Positions 45,232-53,412 of a DNA stretch of 64,000 bases are shown here, one piece after another (the first letter of the stretch is position 1; every line of letters begins with the position of its first letter). The notes below the pieces were generated by a model. It made no database searches, was not told the origin of the DNA, and saw nothing but the letters and a program-made list of their open reading frames with translations. Origin of the DNA: Vibrio algivorus (GTDB lineage: Bacteria > Pseudomonadota > Gammaproteobacteria > Enterobacterales > Vibrionaceae); assembly GCF_002218005.2 (NCBI RefSeq), contig NZ_AP018679.1, positions 372,001-436,000 of the forward strand, in the 5' to 3' direction. The position numbers and the translations under genes are program-made.

Positions 45232-45240
45232 GGCATTCAT
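45216..45240 (+). terminator. Candidate early rightward terminator (tR-like)
   Basis: GCCTCAC / GTGAGGC stem with a 5-base loop overlaps the stop codon of the preceding gene and is followed by ATTCATTT. The T-run is weak. It may be an antitermination-controlled site before the replication genes. Confidence 0.5.
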
Positions 45241-45359
45241 TTACTGCTATTTAGGTTGGTCCCCTAAGTGGCTAAATAGTGCACAAAAATGCGCATAGGG
45301 TCAAGAGTTATGATTGCTTATTTTCAATTTATTCAGTTCCAAATTGTTGGGGTGTGCTA

Positions 45360-46259
45360 ATGGCGATTTATAAGGCCAGCATCAAGGCTGATTACACCGT
45401 GATTCCTAATTCATTAGCACAAGACGATCGTCTTAGTTTTGACGCTAGAGGATTGATTCTATTGCTGTTGTCTATGCCAGAAAATTGGCAAGTAAACAAA
45501 GTTTGGGTTCAATCAAAAGCGCCTAAGTGTGGGAGAGATAAGGTCACTAGATTATTTAAAGAATTACAAAATTTTGGTTATATCGCCAAGAAGACTGTAC
45601 ATGATGAGAAGGGACTGATCACAGGTACAGATTGGTTAATTTATCCTACTGCTCAAAGCGTAGTTGATACAGATGATTCAGTTACTGATGATCCTGCTTT
45701 TGATAGTGAAATTAACCGTTCAACTGAAAAGCCGTCCAACGGTAAAAATCCAACCGTACAACTGAAAAACCGTACACCGGATAAACCGTACAACGGAAAA
45801 CCCGCAGCTATAAAAGAAACAGATCTACAAAATAAACATAAAGATCTTTCTTCGTCGCAGAATTCTTCTGACGACAAAATCAAATCTATTCCTGGTGCCG
45901 GTATTCAAACTCCCAAAGGCGAGAAATGGGGAACTAAGCAAGATATTGATGCTGTTGATTGGATGTACCGACGGGTTCGTAAGGTCAACGAAGCCGCTAG
46001 ACGACCAAAGCTTGTGAATTGGGCTAACGATATTCGATTAATGCGTAATGCTTTGAACGTTACTCATCGAGAGATTTGTGAAATGTTCAAATTTGCCAAT
46101 GAACATCACTTCTGGGCCGAAAACATACAAAGCCCTAAAGCCTTACGGAAGCAGTGGGACAAGCTTTTTGCACAGAAAAACACATTTACACGCCCTGCGG
46201 CTAATGAACCAGATTTTAATGATACATCGTGGGCTGATAACGTTAATTGGGAGCTGTGA
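45360..46259 (+). CDS. Phage replication initiator, O-type
   Basis: A 299-residue protein. The N-terminal winged helix is typical of phage O-like initiators: SIKADYTVIPNSLAQDDRLSFDARGLILLLLSMPENWQVN, in parts, and LFKELQNFGYI, residues 5-85. A low-complexity Asn/Lys/Pro linker (about 110-190) and a C-terminal helical region follow. The ATG at 45360 follows GGGGTG; a longer frame to 45279 has no ribosome site. In lambda the origin is inside O. The linker here contains repeated CCGTNCAAC-type stretches (45725-45800), which could be iterons. Confidence 0.82.
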   Translation: MAIYKASIKADYTVIPNSLAQDDRLSFDARGLILLLLSMPENWQVNKVWVQSKAPKCGRDKVTRLFKELQNFGYIAKKTVHDEKGLITGTDWLIYPTAQSVVDTDDSVTDDPAFDSEINRSTEKPSNGKNPTVQLKNRTPDKPYNGKPAAIKETDLQNKHKDLSSSQNSSDDKIKSIPGAGIQTPKGEKWGTKQDIDAVDWMYRRVRKVNEAARRPKLVNWANDIRLMRNALNVTHREICEMFKFANEHHFWAENIQSPKALRKQWDKLFAQKNTFTRPAANEPDFNDTSWADNVNWEL

Positions 46260-46260
46260 T

Positions 46261-46908
46261 ATGAAACTAGTACACGCTATGGGGATTCCGAAACCTCAAA
46301 AAATAAATTTCTCCAAATCACCAGTAGTTACGGATGAAACCCGAGAATTCGTTAATAAAATTTTCATCGAGCTCCAAGCTGCGTTCCCTGCGTGGAGACA
46401 TACCTTTCAAACCAATGAATCTTTATCAACAGCGAAGATTACTTGGATGAAAGCGTTAGTAGAAGCCAAGGTGACGAGCAAAACTCAAATAGCGCGAGGC
46501 CTTAAAGTGGCTCGTCAATCTGAATCGGACTTTTTCCCGAGTGTCGGCAAGTTTATTTCATGGTGTCGCACGGCTGAGAACGTACCCGATATTGAGACTG
46601 CGTTTTCGATGTTGAGTTATTACATCATAGATCAACAAGAGGAAATTCCATTAGAGGTGCGAGCGATGTTCGATTTAATCGATCGCACGGTTTTAAGAAC
46701 AAAAACGGAAGCGGACTTATTTCGTGTTTTTAAGCGTAACTATCGATTTGTCTGTGGTTTGGTTAATTCAGGGCAATCAATTGATGAATACCTGAGAGAA
46801 CCGTTAGCACTTGAGCATAGTGAATCTTTTGAGCAATCCGAAGAACGCCGTTTACGTGTACTGGATGAAATATCTAAAACACGATTTAAGTTGGGGTTAA
46901 AACGATGA
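46261..46908 (+). CDS. Phage replication protein P
   Basis: A 215-residue protein of the replication protein P family (helicase loader). It contains VNKIFIELQAAFPAWRHTFQ, TWMKALVEAKVTSKTQIARGLKVAR and FFPSVGKFISWCR, the usual conserved parts. It would bring the host DnaB helicase to the O-bound origin. Its ATG follows the O stop by one base. Confidence 0.85.
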   Translation: MKLVHAMGIPKPQKINFSKSPVVTDETREFVNKIFIELQAAFPAWRHTFQTNESLSTAKITWMKALVEAKVTSKTQIARGLKVARQSESDFFPSVGKFISWCRTAENVPDIETAFSMLSYYIIDQQEEIPLEVRAMFDLIDRTVLRTKTEADLFRVFKRNYRFVCGLVNSGQSIDEYLREPLALEHSESFEQSEERRLRVLDEISKTRFKLGLKR

Positions 46909-47276
46909 TTCATTACACACCAAAGTTTTTTTATTCCGGCTCAAAAAGTCATGGGATCAAATCTGATTTAGTTTTCGTTAAATCTAAGTTGGGTCGTTTA
47001 AATAAGGAAAATCAGTTCATTGCTTGTGAGACTTATGAAGAAATTTACAAGCGACACTTCAATGCAGGTGAATATCGCCTTGCTCGATATAACGCAAATA
47101 AATTTTTAAATGATTTCGTCAATGAATACGGGATCACATTGAAAGATTATCAAGACCTGAAAGCAGCGAATGATGATCAGATTTGGATTGATTCCAAAAT
47201 TGAAGAATTAAAGAAATGCCAAAAACTATCGAAGCCTCGAATTTATTTAGGGGAGAAGAAACGTGCAAACGGTTAA
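46905..47276 (+). CDS. Prophage protein of unknown function
   Basis: A 123-residue protein rich in Lys, Tyr and Asn (FYSGSKSHGIKSDLVFVKSKLGRLNKENQFI, in parts). It starts with a 4-base ATGA overlap with the P gene and overlaps the next gene by 14 bases, so it is well packed in the early operon. No family recognised. Confidence 0.68.
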   Translation: MIHYTPKFFYSGSKSHGIKSDLVFVKSKLGRLNKENQFIACETYEEIYKRHFNAGEYRLARYNANKFLNDFVNEYGITLKDYQDLKAANDDQIWIDSKIEELKKCQKLSKPRIYLGEKKRANG

Positions 47277-47904
47277 GGCCAAAAAAGTAAAAGATGAAAT
47301 TGTTGGCGTGATCACTGCTGGTGGTTTTTTGCAGTACGCAACGCCAGAAATGAGAGAGCAAGCTACATCGATGAAAGGGCGAGTTGTTGCGTTAAAACCA
47401 AAATCAAAGAAAGCATCGAGATTGATTGATCACCATCGTAAGTTCTTCGCTCTGTTGAATCTTGGTTTTCAATACTGGTCACCGGATGTGAGTTTAATCA
47501 GTGAGCCAGAGAATTACATCGCACATGAAACCGCTCGTAAATTTTGCGAGTTAGCCGGTATGGAAAGCATGTATGAAAGTCACGGTGTAGAAATTGCGAA
47601 TTTGGTGTTGTCGAGCATCAAGAAAAAGCGTGAAGGGCATTGCGATCCCGAGGCTTATAAGTGCCCGGATAATTATCGGTACCAGGTGATGATTGAAGCG
47701 GGATTTTACGACCTTGAGTTATTACCTAACGGTGGTGCCATTAAACGTCCTTGGTCAATTGCGTTTGACAACATGGACCAAGAGCAATTCGAGAAAATTT
47801 ACAAAGGCTGTTTCAACGTGATTTGGAATAAGTCTCTTTTTCAGGTCTTTAATGACGAAAGTGAAATGCAGAACGCCATTTATCAGCACATGGAGTTCTT
47901 ATGA
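47263..47904 (+). CDS. DUF1367 phage protein
   Basis: A 213-residue protein with RLIDHHRKFFALLNLGFQYW, then SIAFDNMDQEQFEKIYKGCFNVIW. This is the pattern of DUF1367 proteins found in the nin-like region of lambdoid phages. Function unknown. It overlaps the NinG gene by 4 bases. Confidence 0.82.
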   Translation: MQTVKAKKVKDEIVGVITAGGFLQYATPEMREQATSMKGRVVALKPKSKKASRLIDHHRKFFALLNLGFQYWSPDVSLISEPENYIAHETARKFCELAGMESMYESHGVEIANLVLSSIKKKREGHCDPEAYKCPDNYRYQVMIEAGFYDLELLPNGGAIKRPWSIAFDNMDQEQFEKIYKGCFNVIWNKSLFQVFNDESEMQNAIYQHMEFL

Positions 47905-48311
47905 GAAACATGAAGCGTGCATATCGGCTAGAACAGGCGCAGATACAGTTTAATCGTTTTATACGTTTACGTGATGCCGGTAAGCCGTGTATCAGTTGTG
48001 GTCGATATGTAGAGATAGGGAAACTTGATGCGGGGCATTACCGTTCAATTGGTGCGGCTCCCGAACTTCGATTCAATGAAGATAATTGTCACGGTCAGTG
48101 TCGTGAATGCAACGGCTTCAAGTCGGCTAATAAATCAGAGTATCGAGATTCACTTATTGAAAAAATTGGCTTGAAACGTGTTGAAGAAATTGAACGGTAC
48201 CATTCAGCAATGAACTGGACCATCGAAGATATTTGCCAAATTGAAAAAGAATACAAAGCAAAATCAGATGTCATGGAATCTACTTGGGAGCAGTATTATG
48301 AGTCAGCTTAA
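47901..48311 (+). CDS. ninG: NinG/Rap recombination protein
   Basis: A 136-residue protein of the lambda NinG family. Zinc-finger-like cysteines lie in CISCGR and CHGQCRECNGFKS, and the motif LDAGHYRS is diagnostic. NinG (Rap) is a Holliday-junction/D-loop endonuclease that aids phage recombination. It overlaps the Q-like gene by 14 bases. Confidence 0.88.
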   Translation: MRNMKRAYRLEQAQIQFNRFIRLRDAGKPCISCGRYVEIGKLDAGHYRSIGAAPELRFNEDNCHGQCRECNGFKSANKSEYRDSLIEKIGLKRVEEIERYHSAMNWTIEDICQIEKEYKAKSDVMESTWEQYYESA

Positions 48312-48738
48312 AGCATTGGTTAAATTTCCAAAACAACAAGAATGTAAACTGCATTATTCAGATAAACAGGTTCGAAAAATTATCGAAATGTGGGGCGTTT
48401 GGTCTAGTAATTCTACTGGGTGCGGTTGGTACAATGAGGCACCTGGCATGAGGAACGTTTTACCGATAGAACCTGACGACCGAGATAGCCTGTGTGATGA
48501 AGATGCCCTTGTGATTGATAAGATGATAGCAAGTATGTATTCGCCAGATAACGAGCGTCCAATGGGCTTTTTCATCATGCATTATGTTTATGGGATTAAT
48601 AAATCTCAAGTTGCCAAACAAGCGAAATGCAGTGAAAAGACGGTAAGGGCAGCGTTGTTACTAATGGAACAGTTTTTCGCAGGGATGTTGAATCAGAGAT
48701 ATAGCGTTGGCTTTCGGTTAGTCCTAGATGCTGGTTAA
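48298..48738 (+). CDS. Antitermination protein Q-like
   Basis: A 146-residue protein of the phage antiterminator Q family (the shorter lambdoid kind). It shows RKIIEMWGVWSSNSTGCGWYN, LCDEDALVIDKMIASM, MGFFIMHYVYGINKSQVAKQ and SEKTVRAALLLMEQFFAGML. A C-terminal helix-turn-helix is likely. It is the last early gene and should switch on late transcription. The ATG at 48298 sits in the end of ninG. Confidence 0.8.
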   Translation: MSQLKALVKFPKQQECKLHYSDKQVRKIIEMWGVWSSNSTGCGWYNEAPGMRNVLPIEPDDRDSLCDEDALVIDKMIASMYSPDNERPMGFFIMHYVYGINKSQVAKQAKCSEKTVRAALLLMEQFFAGMLNQRYSVGFRLVLDAG

Positions 48739-48941
48739 CTGTACTGTTGGGTATTATGGGTTAGTTTAAGGAACTAGATGGGTTTTTCTGCTTTTTACTC
48801 GTCTTTAGTCAAAAAATGCAGTGAACACTTTATTATTATCAGCAAGTTATTTGATATAATATCAAAAATAAAAAATTATATGGATCCGAAAAGCGGATTT
48901 TTCGATCTATTAAGTTGTTATGCTTATGAGTGGTTGGGAAT

Positions 48942-50048
48942 ATGCAATATACGAAAAATCAACATATGTTGTCTCAGTGGTTTTTAAGAAATTTTCGTAG
49001 TGATGACACCGCAAACGCACCAAAAGATAAGCAAAGAGTGTGGTGTCATCGAGTCAACATATCAGATGAGGGCGAGAATGATATTAAAGAAATTTCATTG
49101 CCAATATCATCGATAGCAATTAACAAAGATTGTTTTATGCTAGTTGATTGCGACTCTCAAAAGAAATTTGATATAGAGGATGAATTATCTGAATATGAAA
49201 AAGATACCTCTGTTCTATTTAATGAATTAGTGCACAAGCACAAATTCTACAAACTGCTTGATGTTAGTAGAAAAGGCAACGCACTGGAAAAGATGGTTAA
49301 CTTTATGGTTATCCAAGTGTTCCTTGGCTTTTTAAATCCTCAAAACAAAATGGATGGTAAAGAGGATGTATTGGGGCATATTTTACCTGATATGGTAAAC
49401 AACTATGAAAGCATTAAAGATCTAATCATTAATCCGCCGAGCGAACTTCAACCATTCTATTCTCAGAATCTTTTTAAGAAAATGCTAAGAGTGATTGAGT
49501 CTAATTCGGAAGTGTACGAAAAATGTAAAGCTTTATTTTTTCTTTCTATGCTAGCTGAAGCTAAAAATCTACCCTCACTAGGCTATTTAGCTAGGCTTAG
49601 AAATGGAATGTTCTCAAAAATTCATATCACTGGCATTTATCATACGGGCTATGAGTTCGAGAGTACTGAAGTAAGACCTGTCTTTACGACTAGCCCTAAC
49701 GTGGTAATGTTCAATCAGAATAATAATTTCAATTTATTACCAATATCTCATAATTTAGCAATAGGGTTTTCTCTTGGAATAGCTGAATACTATAACTCCC
49801 ACTTGACCATATTCAGCGTTTATCCAAATAAGTTAAAATGTAGAAGTAATAAAAAGGTCAAAATCTATCGTGTATCTCATGATTACATGGATATTATTAC
49901 TGGTTGGGTAAATTTGATTGGTGTTGGACAAACAAAAACAATGTATACGCCTTATGAATTGAAAGATATTGAACGTTACCTACAGCATCAAAAGGACAAT
50001 TATGATCATCACTATTCACCAAACGAACCAGAGTTGGTCAAAATTTAA
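48942..50048 (+). CDS. DUF4238-like protein, prophage cargo
   Basis: A 368-residue protein. The N-terminus MQYTKNQHMLSQWFLRNF fits the (N)QHxxPQFxLRxF opening of DUF4238 proteins, and later parts (FDIEDELSEYEKD, VMFNQNNNFNLLPISHNLAIGFSL) fit the same layout. DUF4238 proteins are frequent in variable regions and have been listed near defence genes, but their activity is unknown to me. It is AT-rich, stands alone after Q behind a 200-base gap, and probably has its own promoter. The start may also be GTG 48930. Confidence 0.7.
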   Translation: MQYTKNQHMLSQWFLRNFRSDDTANAPKDKQRVWCHRVNISDEGENDIKEISLPISSIAINKDCFMLVDCDSQKKFDIEDELSEYEKDTSVLFNELVHKHKFYKLLDVSRKGNALEKMVNFMVIQVFLGFLNPQNKMDGKEDVLGHILPDMVNNYESIKDLIINPPSELQPFYSQNLFKKMLRVIESNSEVYEKCKALFFLSMLAEAKNLPSLGYLARLRNGMFSKIHITGIYHTGYEFESTEVRPVFTTSPNVVMFNQNNNFNLLPISHNLAIGFSLGIAEYYNSHLTIFSVYPNKLKCRSNKKVKIYRVSHDYMDIITGWVNLIGVGQTKTMYTPYELKDIERYLQHQKDNYDHHYSPNEPELVKI

Positions 50049-50084
50049 TCATGGTTATCAACTTAAATGGACATATGAAACATC

Positions 50085-50153
50085 GCATTTTCGGTATGGA
50101 GTTTTGTGTGTTTTGTAAATTGACAGCAATGCGTCATTTATTTAGGGCGTTAG
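50085..50153. other. Possible right half of an attC site
   Basis: The stretch ATCGCATTTTCGGTATGGAG, then GTTTTGTGTGTTTTG, ending with TTTAGGGCGTTAGA, resembles the right part of Vibrio chromosomal integron attC sites, which typically end in GGGCGTTAG. The left part (TAACAA..CAACGC) is not seen. Identification is from memory of the repeat. Confidence 0.35.
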
Positions 50154-50227
50154 AACTATTTGGCAGATGCTATGAGCACAGTGAAAACTCTAAAAGAAAT
50201 AACATTTGAACGTATGGATGAGGGTAT

Positions 50228-50560
50228 TTATGTTAGGTATTCAATTGGTGCTGTTGGTGCATTAGTTTTAACTGATTCAATACCATTATCTCTTGATGCT
50301 GTACTTTCATAGGATTGACTTGTACCTATAACTTGATGGTTACCAGCTTTTAGATTGAACATATACTTTCTTGCTGCGGTTTCCTTTCTTTCATATTTAG
50401 AATCATCAGGTGCATTAGCTTTTACTGAATCAATACCATTCTCACAACTAGCCTTTGTTGTATAGCCTTCACTAGCTAAAATATTTTGTCCATTTCCTGC
50501 TTTTAAGCGAAAACGAAATTCCCCAGCAGCGTCTTTATACAGTTCGAATTTTCCTGACAT
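50228..50560 (-). CDS. yegP: YegP-type protein, two DUF1508 repeats
   Basis: A 110-residue protein made of two DUF1508 units: KFELYKDAAGEFRFRLKAGNGQNILASEGY...ENGIDSVKANA and KYMFNLKAGNHQVIGTSQSY...DNGIESVKTNA. YegP-like proteins are small, of unknown function, and common as integron cassettes and accessory genes. It is the only minus-strand gene in the cargo block. Confidence 0.9.
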   Translation of the reverse strand: MSGKFELYKDAAGEFRFRLKAGNGQNILASEGYTTKASCENGIDSVKANAPDDSKYERKETAARKYMFNLKAGNHQVIGTSQSYESTASRDNGIESVKTNAPTAPIEYLT

Positions 50561-50846
50561 AGTGACCTCTGAAATATTGTTTGAAATTTAGTAATTACAA
50601 ATATAGCAAAACAAAGATAGACGACTTGAGCTTATACATGCAACTTTGATCGGGGATGTTTGCGTGAGGACTAAATGTCAAATTGCCGCTTTTCTCAATT
50701 GACATCAAAGTAATCAAATAAATACTCATTATCATGCATGGGATTAGAATCTACTTGATGTATAGTAAGAATACTAAACAAGAAAAGGCTGCTCAGAAAA
50801 TACAGCAGTTTGCCGTCTAATAAGGGCTAAGTGCTTAGGAGGTAAA

Positions 50847-51122
50847 ATGAAACTCAATAATCTTGATAGGCAAATTAGTATGTTGTGTCCAACTTGTGGT
50901 TGTAAAGATTTCTCTTTTGATGAACAAGACGAGAACGGGCTTGTTACTTGTGTTCAGTGTGAACGCCAGTTGACTCGTGCAGATCTTGTTACTGAAAACT
51001 CTGAATTAATCGCAGAAAATCAAAACGAGATTGTTAAAGAAGCAAAAAAGCAAGTTGAAGCTGAAATGAAAAAAATGCTTAAAAATGCTTTCAAAGGAAA
51101 CAAGAATATAAAAATTAGATAG
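50847..51122 (+). CDS. Small zinc-ribbon protein
   Basis: A 91-residue protein with an N-terminal zinc ribbon (CPTCGCKDF...CVQCERQL; four cysteines at about 14, 17, 34 and 37) followed by an acidic helix and a lysine-rich coiled coil (KEAKKQVEAEMKKMLKNAFKGN). TAGGAGG precedes the ATG in ideal spacing. Function unknown; possibly nucleic-acid binding. Confidence 0.8.
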   Translation: MKLNNLDRQISMLCPTCGCKDFSFDEQDENGLVTCVQCERQLTRADLVTENSELIAENQNEIVKEAKKQVEAEMKKMLKNAFKGNKNIKIR

Positions 51123-51135
51123 GGACATTAACAGT

Positions 51136-51597
51136 ATGGACTTTGGTGACGGTATCTCACTTTTGGCGTTGGGGCTGTCTGGGTACGCTACATGGCGAAC
51201 GATTCAATTTAACAAGAGACAAGACTCTCTAGTTGAAACTCAGAATAAGCTTAATGAATTGCTCTTAGCTAAAGAAACCGAAGAAGTTATCGATGAGCGT
51301 AAAGCTGATTTAGGTGCATCGATCATTAAGTTAGGAAATCATAAGTATCGGTTGAAAATTTGGAATAAAGGAAATGCCGAAGCCAAAAGTGTAACGGTAG
51401 AATTCCCAGACGGTAATGAACTAGTTCTAGAATCGGAGCTGAGGAGCAAACTTCCTTATGAGTCGCTCGAAAAGCATGCATCTATTGAGTTGTTGGCATC
51501 CGTACATACGCAAACACCAAGAAAGCACAAGTTGAAACTTTGTTGGTCTGACGAATATAGAAATAAAAACGAAAAAATTGTATATCCAACGCTTTAG
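51136..51597 (+). CDS. Membrane-anchored protein of unknown function
   Basis: A 153-residue protein. It has one short N-terminal hydrophobic segment (ISLLALGLSGYATWRTIQF, in parts), a coiled coil (about 28-60) and a C-terminal beta-rich domain (HKYRLKIWNKGNAEAKSVTVEFPDG). The last part looks like an immunoglobulin-like fold common in membrane-anchored accessory proteins. It lies 13 bases after the zinc-ribbon gene. Confidence 0.7.
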   Translation: MDFGDGISLLALGLSGYATWRTIQFNKRQDSLVETQNKLNELLLAKETEEVIDERKADLGASIIKLGNHKYRLKIWNKGNAEAKSVTVEFPDGNELVLESELRSKLPYESLEKHASIELLASVHTQTPRKHKLKLCWSDEYRNKNEKIVYPTL

Positions 51598-51617
51598 ATA
51601 CCACCTAACAAACGAGT

Positions 51618-51933
51618 ATGGCGCCAAAAACAGCTAACCCGCGAAACTGGAGGCTAGCACCTTCGTGGGAGTACCAATTCCATTTTGCAGCTGGTATTCG
51701 ACTTGTCGATGACGAAATTGAGCAAGATGAAGACGTAACTCCGCTAGTGGAAATTAAAGGTACTTTTTGTGCTAAGTACGAGTCACCTGAAAAGTTAACT
51801 CAGGAACAAATAGAAGTATTTTCTGAAAAAAAATGTTGGCTTTAATGTATGGCCATATTGGCGTGAGTACGTACAATCATCATGTATGAGACTAAACATA
51901 GAACCAATAGAAGTCCCTCTCTACTTTTGCTAA
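51618..51933 (+). pseudogene. Frameshifted SecB-like gene
   Basis: The open frame ends at 51845 right after a run of eight A (51826-51833) as EKKCWL. Reading with one A fewer restores KNVGFNVWPYWREYVQSSCM, then IEPIEVPLYFC and a stop at 51931-51933. The PYWRE(Y/F)VQS...(I/V)PVPLY ending is characteristic of SecB-type chaperone homologues. The intact product would be about 105 residues, shorter than SecB, so the N-terminus may also be trimmed. The A-run could alternatively be a sequencing error or a slippage site. Confidence 0.7.
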
Positions 51934-51937
51934 AAAT

Positions 51938-52028
51938 CCATACAAGCATTTAAGAGTGATTCCCAACGCTTGGCATTTTTGGTGCTATCGTTGGATTTTG
52001 TGTTTATAGCGGTATGGTTAAGTTTATT
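51938..52028. other. attC-like remnant of a Vibrio chromosomal integron
   Basis: CATACAAGCATTTAAGAGTG, ATTCCCAACGCTTGGCATTT, then TTGGTGCTATCGTTGG and ATTTTGTGTTTATAGCGG. This order (…TTAAGAGTGATTCCCAACGC-TTGGCATTTTTGG…) is that of Vibrio repeated attC sites. The outer core sites (TAAC at the left, GTTAG at the right) are altered or missing, so it is probably inactive for recombination. Identified from memory, not by alignment. Confidence 0.6.
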
Positions 52029-52403
52029 ATGAAAAGAAAATATAACAATTATTATCATGTATATATCTTATGTAGTCGTAGTGATGAGTACATGGTGAAG
52101 GTTGGTAAATCAAACAATCTAAAACGTGCACCAAAATTGAATGATTATGGTTATGCAGGAATAACTGACTGGGAACAAAAAGTAACACTTCACGTAGATT
52201 CTAACGAAGGTGCATTGGCATTGGAGAGTATGATAAACGTTAAATTAACAAAGCAAGGTTATTTGCTTCCAAAAATCATGTGGGATGACTTACTGAAGCC
52301 TGGTCGAAGGGTTGGAGCTACAGAGTGTTATAACTGTCACATTGACTATGCTGTAAAGGTTGGAGTTGAAATGGCTGAAGTTTATGAGAAATATGTTAAG
52401 TAA
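52029..52403 (+). CDS. GIY-YIG/T5orf172-like protein
   Basis: A 124-residue protein with YYHVYILCSRSDEYMVKVGKS, then KLNDYGYAGITDW and ALALESMINVKL. This follows the order of GIY-YIG-like T5orf172 domains (strand with VKVGKS in the place of GIY-YIG, later Ala/Glu helix). Catalytic Arg and Glu candidates are R35-38 and E68-71. Nuclease activity is only inferred. The ATG at 52014 lies within the attC remnant; 52029 is the preferred start. Confidence 0.6.
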   Translation: MKRKYNNYYHVYILCSRSDEYMVKVGKSNNLKRAPKLNDYGYAGITDWEQKVTLHVDSNEGALALESMINVKLTKQGYLLPKIMWDDLLKPGRRVGATECYNCHIDYAVKVGVEMAEVYEKYVK

Positions 52404-52446
52404 TTAGCTAGCATAAGACTATAGTCCAAATAGCAAGGATAGAGAG

Positions 52447-52737
52447 ATGTTCGTAGTATCTTTAACATATAAAGTTGAACTAACAGAAATAGAAAAACAC
52501 TTAGATGCCCATATTGAATATTTAGACCGCCATTATGCTTTGGGAAATTTTTTAGCTTCTGGGCGTAAAGTGCCTAGGACGGGGGGCGTGATTCTGGCTG
52601 ATGTTGAAAGCCGTGAAACCCTTGATGAGATCTTATCTGAAGACCCATTTCAAATAAATGAAATTGCTGATTATGATGTGATTGAATTCATTCCAACTAA
52701 GACCTCTAGACAGTTATCACACCTTAAGCATATCTAA
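52447..52737 (+). CDS. YciI-like protein
   Basis: A 96-residue protein of the YciI fold: FVVSLTYKVELTEIEKHLDAHIEYLDRHYALGNFLASGRKVPRTGGVIL, in parts, then EDPFQINEIADYDVIEF. The conserved H-D type pair (HLDAHIEYL) and the SGRKVPRTGG loop are present. These small alpha/beta-barrel proteins are often integron cassettes. The precise reaction is unknown. GATAGAGAG precedes the ATG. Confidence 0.82.
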   Translation: MFVVSLTYKVELTEIEKHLDAHIEYLDRHYALGNFLASGRKVPRTGGVILADVESRETLDEILSEDPFQINEIADYDVIEFIPTKTSRQLSHLKHI

Positions 52738-52794
52738 CCAGAGAGGCTTCGTACCGAAATTAAGCTATTGTATTTATAAGTAATGGAGGCTCTA

Positions 52795-53337
52795 GTGTCT
52801 AAAAAAAAGATGAAACTTAAAGAATATGATGTTGCTTTAGCTACACGTAACTTTGAAATCGAACTATTCTGGAAACGGTCAGTATTTTTCTGGGGATTTA
52901 TTGCATCGGCGTTTGTCGGCTATGCTACCGTAATAAAAAATAATCCAGCTCTCGCCTTTGTACTCGCTTGCTTCGGTTTTGTTTGCTCTATTGCTTGGAG
53001 TCTAGTTAACCGTGGTAGCAAATACTGGCAAGAAAACTGGGAATCAATTGTCGCTAACATAGAAGACGATATCACAGGTGAATTGTTTAAATATCGTGCA
53101 CGCCAACAGCCGAAAGGTATTTGGCTCTCTTCAAGGCAGTTCTCTGTAAGTAAAGTTACAATAGCTTTAAGTGATTTTACTTGTCTTATTTGGTTTGGCT
53201 TTATGCTTTATCACTTAATGAAGCACATGCAGCTACCGTTATGCTTACAAGGCAGTTTGTTGGTGGTTATGATTTTTTTTCTAACGATTATATTTGTCGT
53301 TTTTATGGTGATATTTGGTCGTTCGAGTCATGTGTAA
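52795..53337 (+). CDS. RipA-like octameric membrane protein
   Basis: A 180-residue membrane protein. EYDVALATRNFEIELFWKRSVFFWGFIASAF is the signature opening of the RipA-type membrane family, and WSLVNRGSKYWQENWE follows the second helix. About four transmembrane segments are seen. Its function is unknown to me. GTG at 52795 is chosen because TGGAGG lies 5 bases before it; ATG 52783 overlaps that site. Confidence 0.78.
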   Translation: MSKKKMKLKEYDVALATRNFEIELFWKRSVFFWGFIASAFVGYATVIKNNPALAFVLACFGFVCSIAWSLVNRGSKYWQENWESIVANIEDDITGELFKYRARQQPKGIWLSSRQFSVSKVTIALSDFTCLIWFGFMLYHLMKHMQLPLCLQGSLLVVMIFFLTIIFVVFMVIFGRSSHV

Positions 53338-53412
53338 TTATTCATAATAAATGAATGTGGCACCTTACCCTTAAAGATTGGTAAGCTCATTTTTATGTTA
53401 AGGAGAGTTGCA

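Noticed and set aside
48778..48987. 69-codon plus-strand ORF before the DUF4238-like gene
   Set aside because: Low-complexity AT-rich translation, overlaps the start of the better gene in another frame.
50172..50312. 46-codon plus-strand ORF running into the YegP gene
   Set aside because: It overlaps the end of YegP on the opposite strand and has no recognised domain; could be a truncated cassette, but support is too weak.
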